A stretch of DNA of 64,000 bases from Daphnia pulex (GCF_021134715.1 NC_060018.1:9193501-9257500), one strand, 5' to 3'. Counted from the first letter of the stretch, positions 1 through 12,369 are shown. Program-made: numbers and translations. Notes: generated by a model from the letters alone, not told the origin.

Positions 1-152
1 AAAAACACGAAACGGTGCGGGAAAGAAAAGGGAAAACGACCGGAGAAGAAAAAGAAGAAGAGAACCAAATGTCTGCTGGTGTGATGGTAATTAGCTGGCA
101 GCAGCCGAGAGTCGAAAGAAGAAGAAGAAAAACAAAGGGTGGTGTGATTCAC

Positions 153-518
153 ATGCGACGATGACTTTGGCTCGGCGGGACTTGACTTGCCCGAAGGAAG
201 ACCAAGCGATGCACTCGCAGCAGTAGCCGTCCAGTCCAAAGTATTCCTAGACGTCGTTGCGGCTAATGTCCACCTTGACTTCCAGCTGGCGGATGCCCGT
301 CATGGGATCGACAAACTCATGAGCAGAGTGGTGCTTGGCCCTCACCTCCTCGCCGTTGCAGATGAAATAAAGTTGGAGTGCGTGAGCGGCACGGCACGAG
401 AGCGTTCCCGCTTTGCTCTTGACCACGTACGCGTCCTCGTGTTCTTTCAGGAAGAGCGGGGCCGTCGAATCCGATCCCGGACGGCCAGTGGCAAGAGTAT
501 CTTCAAACAAGGATCCAC
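153..518 (-). pseudogene. unc-5-like: UNC-5-like netrin receptor Ig-domain exon with in-frame stop
   Basis: The minus-strand translation matches the first immunoglobulin domain of UNC-5 netrin receptors: 'PLFLKEHEDAYVVKSKAGT', 'CRAAHALQLYFICNGE', 'VDPMTGIRQLEVKVDISR', and after a stop 'EYFGLDGYCCECIAW' and 'GQVKSRRAKVIVA'. Known UNC-5 proteins are netrin receptors that guide axons, with Ig, TSP1, ZU5 and death domains. The block is bounded by a good acceptor (T-rich tract then AG at 520-519) and a GT donor at 152-151, so it has the form of a complete internal exon. A TAG at 249-247 replaces the Glu expected after 'SRNDV', and a Trp next to a conserved Cys reads Cys. No other UNC-5 domain is visible in the window. 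It may be an exon of a neighbouring gene with a sequence error, or a duplicated dead exon; the Ig assignment is firm, the status is not. Confidence 0.72.
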
Positions 519-876
519 CTGAAAAAATGAAAAAGATGGTCACAAAAAGGTAATCACTGGCGGATGGCGGACAATCAAGCCATTTCTTAAGTCAGCACAG
601 CAGAGATGGGGCAACTTGATTTCAATTAATATAGACGCCGCTATTCCATCAATCATCCCACCGCTGCCAAAATCTCCTATACACCCTCGCTGAAATTTAT
701 GAATTATGAAACCCCACCGACTGGAGACATCTGGCAAAGGAACAGAGAAAGTGTCCAGGTTGGGAGTCTCTTTTTCTTATTTTTCATTTCGTCTCTCTTT
801 TAGCCAAACGATATAAATAAACAAGAGAATATTGGAGATACTGTAAAGAATAAAAATACCTATGAGAGTACTAACT

Positions 877-904
877 CCGCGGACGTCCATCCGCGGACGT
901 CCAC
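877..904. repeat. 14-bp GC-rich direct repeat, two copies
   Basis: CCGCGGACGTCCA(T/C) occurs twice in tandem, each copy holding the palindrome GGACGTCC. It stands out from the AT-rich surroundings. No function is apparent. Confidence 0.6.
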
Positions 905-973
905 CGCCGCCACCCAAACGGAAATACGAAGGCAACATCAATCTCACGTCGAGCGAAACGAGAGCGGCGAGAA

Positions 974-1208
974 CTCGGGTATTCATGATGATTTCAAAGT
1001 TGATAACAAAATCCAAATTGATGAATTATGATGATCGACAAACAACAACACCAAAAACTTGTTTGTCGTAATCACACGATTTTTTAAGGGTACTCTTGAT
1101 GATTCTAAAGTTGATAACAAAATGCAAATTGATGAATGAGGGTGATCGACACACAAAAAAACACCACAAAATTTTTTGTCGTAATCACACGATTTTTTGA
1201 GACTCGGG
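974..1208. repeat. Tandem repeat, two 111-bp units
   Basis: The segment beginning 'gatgatttcaaagttgata' at 987 recurs at 1098 as 'gatgattctaaagttgata', giving a 111-bp period. Both units end in 'gtcgtaatcacacgatttt'. Divergence between units is modest. Short frames crossing it are by-products of the repetition. Confidence 0.8.
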
Positions 1209-1209
1209 T

Positions 1210-4200
1210 GACGAGAGTTTGTGTTTATGGAAATAAACGGAGTAAAAATTGACACTGAGAAACGAGAACTTAGTTGGGAGTTGCACTCTTGACGGTGGTC
1301 AATCTACTACTGGAAACTTTTTGCGTCTCTCTTTTCTTCCGCCCACTACTCCCACCAAAACCAACCCCTTTGCTGAAATATATGTAGTTCAATTCTGTCC
1401 TCCATTCATTCAGCTTCAGTTTGACGAAAGCAAATTAGTGCTTGTTTTGATTTGGTATCCTCATCCACCACGCTGACGTTCCGTAATACACGACAGAACA
1501 TGATTATGTTGCCAGACTTGGTGAAAGCATAAAGTAGAAGCAATTAAAGATGACCATTCTCTTCTATGTTCTGGAAGGTAACAAGGTAGTCCGCAGGAAC
1601 AGTCCAAATTTCAAGTTCCTGACCTATTTTCCGGATAATTTTGCTGTTTCAATCATAATTTAAGAAATTCAACATATCCTTGTGGCAAATTTTTGCCATA
1701 ACCCTATTATCTTGTGTTGTAACATTCTAATTGACAAATTTGTTATAGGCCAATTTGTCCTTATTATAACCGCTTTCTGCTTCTTCTCTTGAACAAAGGT
1801 GAGGTCGTGTTAACTCGGAACTATAAATACTGAATTTCAGAAATTCTCCCGTTCTTGTTATTGAGAAGTAATAGCTTTGAATTCCGAATTGCAGACCAGT
1901 GGTTGAAACCAAATTAAAATTAAGTCCCTTTTTCTCATTTTACATAAGAGAATGTCCCAATTGACTTTCATAACATTCTAAATTAGTGTGCTTGTAACTT
2001 CAACTATGTTTAATTAACTGACGAGTGAGAAGTAATACAGTGAATTTATTTTTAATATGTATTTGAATTTAGCTGAAAACCTCTTTTATTACTTTTCAGA
2101 TTTAATTTTTGGAATTTTCAACTTATATTGATGATATGAATATTTTTCAAATTTGTTGTTACTAATGGGAATATAATTGGGATCTGAACGATAGATACGC
2201 CACATCCCAGTTAGAATGATCGGAAGGGCATTGGAAGAAAAAGCTTCACAACAGGGCTATAGCTCGAATTTAGGCCTAGAGTTAAGTAGGCCGTATTTCT
2301 TTAGAGTAGTAGGTCAATTTTAACTAATCTACGTTCAATTCAGAGTAAATAAAAATGAGAACATCCAATTGAATTTCATTTTAAAGTTGTTTTACACATT
2401 ATTCAAATGTAATTTTTCCAAACATACAATTGGTTAATGTAATTTGTTACCTCATGAAGTGCTAACTTTGGAATAACCAACATCCAGAGTAGAGAAACTG
2501 CAAAAGAACTTCCACACACAGCAATTCCAGAGTAACTCTATATGAAAAACCATTAAGACTGCTGTCGAACATGAAATTAGCTTGTCTGTCTGATTTTCCA
2601 ATTCCGACATTTTTTAATCTGACGATGATGACATGATGCTATTTGTTGCATATAAATTCCAACTAGTGATGGGTACGTTGATTTTCTTCAGGTGTTAAAT
2701 TTCATTCGAACCCCTATTGTCTCCAGCAAATGTGTCGTTAATTCGTTGGCACTTGATAACTTTTAAATTCCAACAGCCATTGATTGAGAGAAATTTACCG
2801 TAATTTTAACGAATCCAAAAACGTTTCAAAAATTTCTACTCGATAACTGATACTGGAACGTGACGATCTTTGTAAAAATGTAATGCAATGTTTCCAAACT
2901 CACATTATCTTACGAGAATTAACATATGTTTTTACACTTACTACTGTTCCGATGTCAATCCAACGGCTAACCTCGATGTCGTCTCTAACAATGTTGGAAA
3001 TGTAATTTACTCTTAAAACCGTATTTTCTATCGTACCAAAAAATTTCATCTCAGTAACACAAAAGAAAGACAAGAAATAAAATGTCAAAACTAAAGTTTT
3101 GAAAATGGATAAATGAAAAGTAGAACTAGATGTGCTTCACTCAACACCAGGCTACTGAGTAATGCTTTCGAAATTTTTAAGTTCTGAGTCAAATTGTATA
3201 AAATATGGTCTTAGATTTGTGAACTAAAACGCCATATAACAACTAGATCTATTTTACGTGATCCAAGACCAGTTGGCATTTTTGCGATCAAGCACTTACT
3301 TTGATTTGCGACTAATGGTTAAGGTGAAGTCGACCTGAAGGATGAAAATCCCTGGCCCAACCCAACCCCCCTTTCCCAGACCAAATTAACACGTTCAATA
3401 CTTTCGGGTCATTTTTTAACGAGACTTCAATCCGGCCGGAAAGTAACGATCCGTACTAAAAAAAACGACAGTCTGACAGAATATACAAGGGAGAGAAATG
3501 TGCGATGCCTCCAAACCCAATTGCTAGTACATATTGCTGGTTACGCGCACAAGTGTAGTCCACATAAAATGTGGAAATAATAAAAAGTGTTAAACACGGT
3601 TTCGTCTCAAACAAGAAGGAGTATTGCGATACAAGCAAAATTTTTAAAGACATCGATACTATCTGGAAGAAATTTGAAGATTTCATGGGACACTAATAGG
3701 AATTACTTGAGTCCTCCATCGACACAATGCAAACTGTTGCTGCAGTTGCCGTTACAATGGCAAACAAATCTGCAAAATTTGATTTTGTTCCAGGTTACCT
3801 GACACACTAGTCTCCTATCACAAATTTCTTAGAGATAAGGACGAGAAGATTAAATGAATAAATGCTAAAACTATTGCTTCATTTAAATTGACTTCAAATT
3901 AAATTACGCTTTACATAATGAACTTCTCTATAACAAGATTACCACCAATTTTTTTACACAGAGAAATTGTTGATAAAGCTAGTGAACTCTAAGGACATAC
4001 TAAGTAACAGCCAAATGTTGTTGGAGGACTTGAAATTCTCAGTAAGTTACTGTATTTCTTTGGTTGTATTATACCTACAGCAATTTCGATTTCCCACTTT
4101 TATCTTCTATGTCATTTAATGTTCCAAGATTACTTTGATTTGGTTATCTACAGCAATTTAATGTTATTAATTGTCATATTTTCGCTAGGGATAACTTAAA

Positions 4201-4559
4201 AGTGAAACAACTAACATTATTGGTGTTATAGGTATGATTTACTGGAATCACATGCGGATACGACTTTGGTACGATGGACAAATTTTGTGTCACCATTATC
4301 TTAAATTAGGAATTGTATTCGTACTGAATTATATTAGCCTTTTGATTGAACGGCAGTGTAACTACATCGAAATGAAAAAAAAAGATAATTCCCATACTAG
4401 ATGACGTCTTAAAAGAACATTGCATCGCGATGTCCCGCTCAATCATGCTTGATATTCAGGTTGGTGCTAAAAATCAGTTTTTTGGTCATTAGATGTAGAA
4501 ATATCATTATGTAATAGGACAATCTAAAGGAACTAAACTGTCAGTACAGTAAATTTCCA
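1210..4559. other. AT-rich spacer, no gene seen
   Basis: About 3.3 kb of AT-rich sequence with only short frames lacking recognisable motifs. No conserved protein, RNA gene or clear terminal repeat could be identified on either strand. A TATA-like 'aaatatatg' near 1378 followed by 'attcagcttcagttt' could be a promoter, but no convincing downstream coding exon was found. Confidence 0.5.
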
Positions 4560-6960
4560 AACAGATGGAGGAAGACTACGTGAGAGTTTCGATAACTCAA
4601 GCATTTCACGAACGCAGCACGAACGTCATGGAATGATCAATCTCCTAAAGAGTGCCATAAAACGGGAGGAAACGGTTAGCAAAACGGCCGCAGTTGCAGT
4701 AGAAGATAGTGTCTTAGGAGCCTTCAGATACTCCAATACGGTTTCGACCAATCTTCGTCTGCTGGGAATTCTCCCGGTACCAATGTCTAAAGTGTGGCAC
4801 GCAGATAAGCTTGTGGCACTTTTTCCAAACTTCCATGTCAGCGATCTTATTTAGAATGCTAATTTCATTCTTGTTTGTATGTTACTTTTCAGATGTTGTT
4901 ATTGACGTTAAAATATTGGTGAAAATGGGATTGAATGATGATTTCAGAGAGCAAACATTTTTTTACGCTTAGATGTCTTAGCAGTAGTCGACTTCCCAAT
5001 CATAGTGTTCAGTTATATGAAAAATTTTTGTGATTCGAACCATCAACCGTGGACTGATATTTAGCGCTCCCACCCGAATTGCGTTTGATTCGAATCGATT
5101 CGAATTGATTCGAATCGATTCAACTTGAATTGCGTTTTTTGAGATTTTTCGAATATTCAGTTCAACTCGAATTGGAAAAATCAAAATTCATATTCATTTG
5201 AATTGTGATATTTTTGGGTAAATATTCATGGAAATTTACCTAAATATTCATTTCCCGATTCATGAATATTTATTGTGAATATTCACGAATATTTGGGTCA
5301 ATTCGTGGCAAATGTGGCAAAATTTTTGAAAATATTTTTAGTTTCAATTTCGACCGCTAGATGTGCCACCTCTTCGTTTCGATTACCGAAGGGGATGGGT
5401 ATTGTTAGGGTTCTTTCAAATGGAAAAATATTCTATTATTATTGAATTATCACTAAATCCAGTCAATTTAAGTGATATTCTACTGCAATTAATTAAAACA
5501 GTTAAAATTATGGATGTTTTTGTGTAATATTTCTTGTTTAATTAAAAAAATGAATTTTTAGAATTTTTCGTGATTTCATTCGAATCGATTCGAATTCCAT
5601 TCGAATGGATTCGAATTGAGTTTTTGGCAATTTGAATCAATTCATATTCAACTCAAATTGCGTTTTCAAAAAAGCAATTCAGCTCGAATTGCGATTTTTG
5701 ACGCGAATTGATTCGAGTGGGAGCGCTACTGATATTATGTCACTGATTTGACGAGTGACGACAATTACTTTATGGTCTTTATACACACTGGACGTAGCAT
5801 GTGGCCTATTCTGAGGCGTCAACGAAGTTATCCAATTTCGTACGGAAGATATTTTCCTTATGCGCAAAGATACAGCGGGAGAATTCTATTTTCTGCAGCT
5901 GCTCCATTGCACCGAAGAACTGCTCCCAGCATTCACGATCTGAACCAGTGTCTGGAACATCTCACTTCAATCCTTTTAAGCCCAGTTCTTCTAGTCAAAT
6001 TTTGGCCTTCACAGTAAGTTTTGCAGCAGTTCCCTAAGGGTAAAAAAGACCCGCCTTTTCGATAAAAGTTCAACACTCGTGTAGGTGATGTGTATTAATT
6101 TCATTCGGAACCCCAAAATGTTAGTGGCAGGCCTCTCTGTGATTCCAAGGATGATCTCCGCGTCGTAAGCTCCAATGTTGATAAACTTGTTACTCTTTGA
6201 GTCGAATGGCGGGAGTTTCACTAAGAGACGGATGTCGTTCGACACCCAATGGTCTAGATGAAAGTCGCCGCTCTTGACCAACCCATTTACTGCTGTCGCT
6301 CACCATTACGCTTCTTCCATGCACCTGCCGGAGTCGAGGTAGTCGTTGACGTAGATGTTGCGCAGAATGGCACCATCTGCCTCTCCTCCATCCACGGTTG
6401 CATCAAATGCGACTAAACATGGCGACGATGTCGTGGGCCCAGGCAACCACTCCTTCTTGGAAACGAAGAACGGAAACGAACGGCGGGAAGTGGGTTTTGA
6501 AGGGTCAGTTTTGCCATGACGTAGTTGTTAAGGCTACTTTCGTGATACTTTAACGCCGCGGCGAATACTAAGCGCAATTCTCGACGTCCAGAGGCCATTG
6601 GTACACCGAAATGGGGCCGCCAATATCGGTTGGGTCGCTCTTCTTCTTCCTTGGCCAATAAGCGTCACGCGTAGCTTTCTATAAAATTCTTAGTCATTGA
6701 CTTCTGGTAGAATTCTTCGTGCACTGGATCACTTGATAAATTGGTCAGGAACGACCAACGTCAAGTCTCTGCTACACTCTAATTAATAGGTAGCAAGGGT
6801 GTGGGATCCAACTTTCCATAAGGCTGTTATTTGATAGCCCAACTCTAACTTCTTGGTTTCAGCACGATATAATAGGAAAAGTGCACTCTCGCGCTATCCC
6901 AGTCTCTTGGAAGAAACGGCGGTCGTTTAGTAAAGGATCCCAAGATTCCCGCCATGTTCG
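4560..6960 (-). pseudogene. Decayed BEL/Pao retrotransposon pol
   Basis: Reading right to left, the minus strand carries BEL/Pao pol landmarks in order. A pre-RT segment (about 6890-6660) has 'SDPVHEEFYQKSM' and 'LAKEEEERPNRYW'. The start of RT follows: 'PHFGVPMASGRRELRLVF', 'KYHESSLNNYVMAKLTLQ'. Around 6290-6040 are 'SAGDFHLDHWVSNDIRLL' and 'ILGITERPATNILGFR', then 'GTAAKLTVKAKI' near 6030 and 'FRTKLDNFVDASE' near 5830. BEL/Pao elements are LTR retrotransposons whose pol copies RNA into DNA. Stops and frameshifts occur throughout, so it cannot encode a polymerase. A hAT-type element interrupts it at 5062-5728. The part below 5053 ('FPADEDWSKPYW' near 4770) is only weakly assignable, so the left limit is uncertain. 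No LTRs were found. Confidence 0.8.
5062..5728. mobile_element. hAT-type non-autonomous element (MITE), 667 bp
   Basis: The terminal inverted repeats are TAGCGCTCCCAC at 5062 and its complement GTGGGAGCGCTA ending at 5728. Each is followed inward by runs of TTCGAATCGATTCGAATT-type sequence. The 8-bp target site CTGATATT lies at 5054-5061 and again at 5729-5736. An 8-bp duplication with short TIRs is the hallmark of the hAT superfamily. No transposase frame is present inside, so the copy must have been mobilised in trans. It sits inside the BEL/Pao remnant. Confidence 0.85.
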
Positions 6961-7330
6961 CTAGGTTAGGAGGGCCCTCGCCTCTCGAGGGTATAGTAAA
7001 AATATAGGTTTTTGTTCTATAATCTATGAATTGATTTAATTTAAACTTAATTTGATTCCCTATTCTTAAATACGGTCTAATTCATTAGGCAATTTTTTAT
7101 ATGTTGAATTCGTGATTGAAATTCACAATTTTTTTAAATTGCGCAAAAAAAACAAATCAAATTTGTTTTTAATGACTTATTTTTGTTTATTCTATTTTAA
7201 AATATTAAAAATGCATTTGAAAATTCATATTTATTATTGATTGTGTGATATGATTGTGAACGAATTAGGGGAAGGGGATGATTATGATGGGTTTGTTAAG
7301 GCCAAAGACGTTTTCGCCATACGTTTTACA
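6961..7330. other. AT-rich spacer
   Basis: No coding or structural feature was recognised between the BEL/Pao remnant and the next exon-like block. Confidence 0.4.
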
Positions 7331-7334
7331 GGGT

Positions 7335-8090
7335 GGTTGCCGTCTGTAGCCCTTTAACGGATTTTCCACCGTACTCTGTCCCGTTGAACCCAATCCGGCA
7401 GAGTAAAAAATGTACGAAGAGACTCTGAGGTGAAAAAATCAAGAATGAAATAAGTAAATGACTTGAAACAAATTAATTTAAAGAAAACTCACTGGTTAAC
7501 GTCGCTAATGTGTTTAAGACAAGTATCCAGTGTTTTTTTTAGAAAATGGGAATGAAAACGTTGGTGTAATGCAGCAAAAATTTCGTGGGCAACCTTCAAG
7601 ACGCTTTTCGAGTAGATGTAAATGTCTAATTATTCTTTGTTTGCACTAAAAAAATTGCAGCAACAAGAAATGAAGCACATTTTTTTCGTCATTACGAGTC
7701 ATTTAGTCTAACAATGGAACAGGCCGAACTTACGCCAACAACATGTCGTAGAAAAGTTAAGAACAGACGAATGGATTCTCAATGACAATGTTCTGATAGT
7801 GGCGCGGAATGAAAGCCAAGAAGTAAACGATGAGACTGAGATGAAAAAAAAGTTCTAACAGAAATGAAACCAAACTACTTTCAATAGCTAACATACCTGT
7901 CGTTCAACTCATTTTGGCCATCAAGCCGGCAGACGTCAATGTCTTGCAGAGGTATCTGCCCCGCTCCGTCGGGGGCAACGACAGTGCTGCTTGATTGGGT
8001 AGCCCATACAAAAAAATAGCTCGCCGCTACTATAAAATACCAAAGAATACCAATTTCAGCTATTTTTAGCTGAAATGGTTTAAGAGGCAA
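7335..8090 (-). pseudogene. Start of an unrecognised secreted-protein gene, probably broken
   Basis: On the minus strand an ATG at 8090 opens a 64-codon exon with a hydrophobic stretch ('IGILWYFIVAASYFFVWA') typical of a signal peptide or anchor, then 'DIDVCRLDGQNELND'. It ends at a strong donor, ACAG|GTATGT, near 7896. A T-rich tract plus TCAG near 7840 precedes a second exon-like block beginning 'SLIVYFLAFIPRHYQNIV', which meets a stop before a GTAAGT donor near 7731. A third acceptor (TTTTTTCACCTCAG) near 7430 leads into 'FNGTEYGGKSVKGLQTA', then a stop. Splice signals look real but the downstream frames are broken. The protein family is not recognised; a ligand-binding ectodomain is conceivable but unsupported. 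Confidence 0.35.
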
Positions 8091-9730
8091 AAATGGTCTG
8101 CTGAAATCAGCAGAGTTAACGACGGTCTAGCGAGATAACAAATGCACTAGTTCTTGCTGACAGAAGTTCTTATAAAAATGTGTATGCCTTCCGTTAGTCA
8201 TTTTAGTTTTTATTAATATCAGCTTATGATGAATCTAGCTGCCGTTTGCCTTCGTTCATTTTACTTTTCAATTCCGAAACTGACTTTTTTTGCTTTTTTT
8301 ATTTTCCGAAAATTTTAGTAATATCCTAGTGATAATTGTTACTGGTAAATATAGGGGGTATTTTATTATTAATGAATTTGTGCAATAATTGGCTTCTGCT
8401 TAATCTATTGCGTGACAACTGACAAGTAAACATAGAGCTGAAGCTTAATGTTTTGATTATTTCTTATTCGTCATGTATAACAACGAAAACGTGGTTCGTT
8501 TTTCAAACCATCAACATATAAGTTTTGAAAGTAGGCCTTGTTTTCATCAGAGTCTGACGCTGAAAGGGTAAGCTTTATCACTTGACAAGACAGTTTAAAA
8601 TGAATTTATATAATTAAATAAAAAATAATTAACAAAGGATTTTACATTGATATTCAGATGTCAGAGGATTGTGCAGTTAGTATTATTCATTCTTCGATTT
8701 ATCTTCCTTTTTTATGTATCTCAAATTATTTGAGACATCACATGACAAAAGTTGCCTTGAAGGATTATCTGCACACAATTTGAATTACATCAAATTGTCC
8801 ATACAAAGAGCTGACAAGCTTCGATAACGTACCTTTGTCAAAATATAAACATGCGAATAAGGCCGCAACCAAAAAAAATTGGGACTAAAACAAAAAAAAT
8901 TCCTACTTTGTAATAAGAAAGTCCTTGATAGTCTCGCTCACAGTCAATAATGTATTCATCAATTTTCTTCATATATTCATATTCTTTCTACAGTATCAAT
9001 ATATTTTTCAGTAGATAATCTTGGTTGTACAAAAAATTTTAAAATAAAATTTTAAAAAATCATCGTAAAATCATCGTTCATCTTGATACCGATACTTTTT
9101 TCACTCTATCGTCCGATAGTCGGAAATAGAAAAAAGGAGGGAAACGGTATCGTCATAGAAAATGGTTTTCGAAAGTATCTGTCCAAGCCTGAAAATAACG
9201 TAACGATTGTCATCAGAATAAAATATCTGAAACCTTATAATGAATCAATCTGCATGTATAAATAAATGTAATGTCAATCCACTTTTACGTACCCTGGTAG
9301 GCGAATATGAGATTCCATAGTGTAGTGATCAATTCCAATTGTTGCCTTTAGTTTTTTCATTTCATTTTCATTATGCACGAATCTTCGTCATCCAGCTCTA
9401 ATTATGGAATGTGTGTCAACACCAAATCTAGAAAAGCTTTACAGCCCACTCCAATAGCTATTTTTTGGCAAGTTCTAATTTATGTTGAAACAAAACTGGT
9501 AAAAAAAGAAATTTCTCCTTTCCCTTCATTGAGGATATACTTAATCCATTTGGACAACCATCATCTATAAAAAAGGTATATTTTTGATTTCCAGTATCAT
9601 AATTTTTTTAATTTTTTTATACCACCACAAAACTTACTTATGTTAACGTGTCTCCCTCTTCCAAGGTATAGTCTGCCATTTTTTGTACCTTTTCCTTCAG
9701 CATAATCCGTGAACCTCAGTTACACTCTAT
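8091..9730. other. AT-rich spacer, no gene seen
   Basis: No recognisable exon, RNA gene or transposon terminus was seen in about 1.6 kb. Short frames such as the one at 9083-9265 lack motifs and splice context. Confidence 0.45.
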
Positions 9731-9738
9731 TCTCTCGC

Positions 9739-10427
9739 CATGGAAGATCTCAGTGATTGCGACTTTAATGGTAATTATCTTGTATAATGTATATGGATAA
9801 ATAATATTTAAGGGTGATGAATTGTATGTTGAATCGGTAACTAGTGTTTGTATTTATTTGATTGTTGATATGTTACTATAAATAATTAAAACAACGTTGA
9901 ATATCAATTAGAAAAAGTTATATTGTTGCTATTGATCTCGGCAAGGTGCCCACTAGGACACCACGATATCCCGTGCCAAGATCCTACGGAGCATAACGAT
10001 ATCGCCAGTCTGAATGAACTGTTCACATCACAATGTAACCAACTTGGTTTGGTTAAACCAAGCAGCAACATCTGCTCGATATCGCGATGACATTTAAGAG
10101 GCTAACGGTGAACTTTCTGTTTACGATCTAGAAGCGGTTACCTCAACTGGATCACAAGTGGCGGCCGAGACAAATGAAGAAACGAATGAATAAAAAGTTT
10201 TTTGGTAAGAATAAATAATTTATAAGCAGCTCTTTGCCCTCTAAAAAAGGGCAGCGGAATCTAAGTCTTCTGCAGGTTGCGACAAAGGGAGAGACCTGGT
10301 TAGAAAAGAAAACACTGAGTTGGTAGCACAAATTGTAATGACACAAGAAGAAGCTGAAGAAGCCAAAATTCTACCTGGAAAAGATCCCCTACTCGTCAAG
10401 AAAAAAACCAAGGATTTTCACTTCTAA
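9739..10427 (+). CDS. Possible small multi-exon gene, unrecognised
   Basis: A candidate first exon (9739-9769) starts at an ATG, reads 'MEDLSDCDFN' and runs into a GTAATTA donor. A candidate last exon begins after TCTTCTGCAG at 10275 and reads 'CDKGRDLVRKENTELVAQ', then 'MTQEEAEEAKILPGKDPLL', ending at a TAA near 10427. It is charged and shows no known domain. A middle block near 9990-10100 ('HNDIASLNELFTSQCNQLG') may be another exon but contains a stop. I infer a gene or a decayed copy; the family is unknown. Confidence 0.3.
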
Positions 10428-11004
10428 AATCTATTAGTTTTCATAAATGTTTGCATAGACAAATACAGAAAATACTGATAGAAGGCACAGAGAGAAAGAG
10501 AGAGAAAGGGTAAATTATTGCGAAATGAGTCGGGTTGAAAAATTGCACCATGAAAATAGCTTGGAAGGGTAACGACATTTTGGTAAAAATACATGTCAAA
10601 TTTTCAAATAAATTCTCAATTCAAAAACATTATTATTTAAATTTGCAATGTGTATTGGTTGCTTTTATTGGCCTTAAACGAAAGAACTCGGTTACAATCT
10701 CTTTATTCTATATAAAAAAAAACAATTAATTATTTTCCGATTGAACTACTTGCGAAAGATATTAGAATAATCCAGTAAAGTTCCTTCCATGTGATTGTTT
10801 TGTTGTCTGGAATGATCGGAACAAAAAAAATAATTTTTGGGTTATCGCCAAGCCATAGTTATAAATAACCCCTCATTCCTCTCTTCTCATCCCAATTGTG
10901 ATAAATGCCGATTTACTTTGCATGTATAAATTATTTTTCTTTTCTTATACCTTTACCGAACGCTCGTGTCGTATGGTCTAATAAAGCAGTGGTTTTTCTA
11001 AGAA
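10428..11004. other. AT-rich spacer
   Basis: Contains a short GA-rich microsatellite (agagagaaagagagagaaag near 10490) and nothing else recognisable. Confidence 0.4.
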
Positions 11005-11059
11005 GTCAAATAGATGAAATGTTTGTTCTCTTCTTGATCAAACATTTCATCTATTTGAC
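11005..11059. repeat. Perfect 21-bp inverted repeat (hairpin)
   Basis: GTCAAATAGATGAAATGTTTG at 11005-11025 is exactly complementary to 11039-11059, with a 13-base spacer. Two to four further pairs (including G-U) extend the base. The stem is shorter than a typical animal pre-miRNA, and flanking bases do not pair, so a recent foldback duplication is at least as likely as an RNA gene. Confidence 0.85.
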
Positions 11060-11095
11060 TTTTCTCTCATTTTTTCTGGTAACATTTTTAAAACA

Positions 11096-11320
11096 ATGAA
11101 ATGGGGAAAAATAATTTCATTTTTCACTTACATTCAATGTCTAATTTCTATTTTCTTTATTACTTGCTATTTTAAAACTCGTAACGATCTATCAATGGAC
11201 GAAGCAAAAATGGAATACGACCACTTGATTTTCAAGACCAATTGTATGTCAAATCAATCACCAGATCGTAACTATTCAACCACAAATATTTTTTGTAAAA
11301 ATTATATTATGGGAAGCTGA
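11096..11320 (+). CDS. Small frame with N-terminal membrane segment, unrecognised
   Basis: A 74-codon frame begins with a hydrophobic stretch ('IISFFTYIQCLISIFFITCY') resembling a signal anchor, followed by a polar region. There is no known motif and no clear splice context. It may be chance in AT-rich DNA; listed because the hydrophobic N-terminus is well formed. Confidence 0.15.
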   Translation: MKWGKIISFFTYIQCLISIFFITCYFKTRNDLSMDEAKMEYDHLIFKTNCMSNQSPDRNYSTTNIFCKNYIMGS

Positions 11321-11939
11321 TTTACTTATAGAAATTTTATTTAGCTCGGTTTGCAGATACAGCAGGCTCAGCTTAACTCATATCCGGAAAAAGATACGAC
11401 GAATTGGGAAAACACTGAAAACTAGAAATGCAAAAAACAGACATCGAAGAAAGAAATACATATGACTATGAAAGTAAGTGTTGTTATCATAGACACCTGA
11501 TAATTATCAGTAAAATACAGTGTGATGTGCGTCTCTAAGGGGACTTTTTGGATTGATAACAATGGCGACCAAATAACTGCAGAGCAATAAGATTTGCGGG
11601 ATAACAACGTTTCAAATTAATATAACATAAACTTATTTAAGAAACCGTAATGTAAGAAAATAAATACGAAAAAATTCCAAATACATACAATGAAAAAACA
11701 AACAAACATATCTTTTAATAGTTGGTTAAAACTGAATCCGAGAGAATTACATTCATATAATTTGACAAAATTTTTTTGTGATTCATCCATTCATGCTTTA
11801 TTTCGCTTCCTGCATTCCTTTTGGGTGTTTGTAAATGAATTGGAAAATGTGCAAATTTTCAATTCTTTACTTGCTTGAAGCATGAACAAGTGCAAGTTCA
11901 AATTACTTGTGGAATTATCATCTAATTGCAAACTTGCTT

Positions 11940-12369
11940 TTATTCTGTTTTATAGGTGGTGCAGGAGATACGGTTTTTTGTTTAAAAAAAAAGGATTCTT
12001 GTGTGCCTTCTCATGTTTGTAACTTTTTTGGAGACCTCAATTTGCCAATCAGATCTTACGAACCAGGATTGTCAGTAAACGGTGGCCAAATTAAATTAAT
12101 TGGACGTTCTGTTGCACCAACTTGAATACGAGGAAATAGCTGTAATCAATTATTTGAACTGTGATCCGAGTTACATTGACGAGGTTGTTTTTCAGCAATA
12201 TTCTCGATTCAAAATGAATACAACAGGGTTAATTTTTACTTCCTATTCGTATAAAGGATCTCCCAAACGAGTAAACTATGGCTCTCTTCTTTCTGAATGT
12301 GTTTTCATTCGCATCTGTAATATTTTATACCTACCCAATTCTCAACAGGCCCTTTTAATTGTAAAATAA
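11940..12369 (+). pseudogene. Degenerate coding fragment, likely transposon-associated
   Basis: Two overlapping frames form one plausible protein broken near 12124: first 'DSCVPSHVCNFFGDL' and 'YEPGLSVNGGQIKLIGRSV', then 'LEYEEIAVINYLNCDPSYI', 'YSRFKMNTTGLIFTSYSY'. The pattern (aromatic-x-x-hydrophobic, then 'FTSYSY') resembles short proteins accompanying animal DNA transposons, but I cannot name the family. The switch of frame implies a frameshift. No terminal repeats were seen around it. Confidence 0.3.

Noticed and set aside
11005..11059. Calling the 21-bp hairpin a microRNA gene
   Set aside because: Too short a stem, no lower stem and no evidence of processing; kept only as a repeat.
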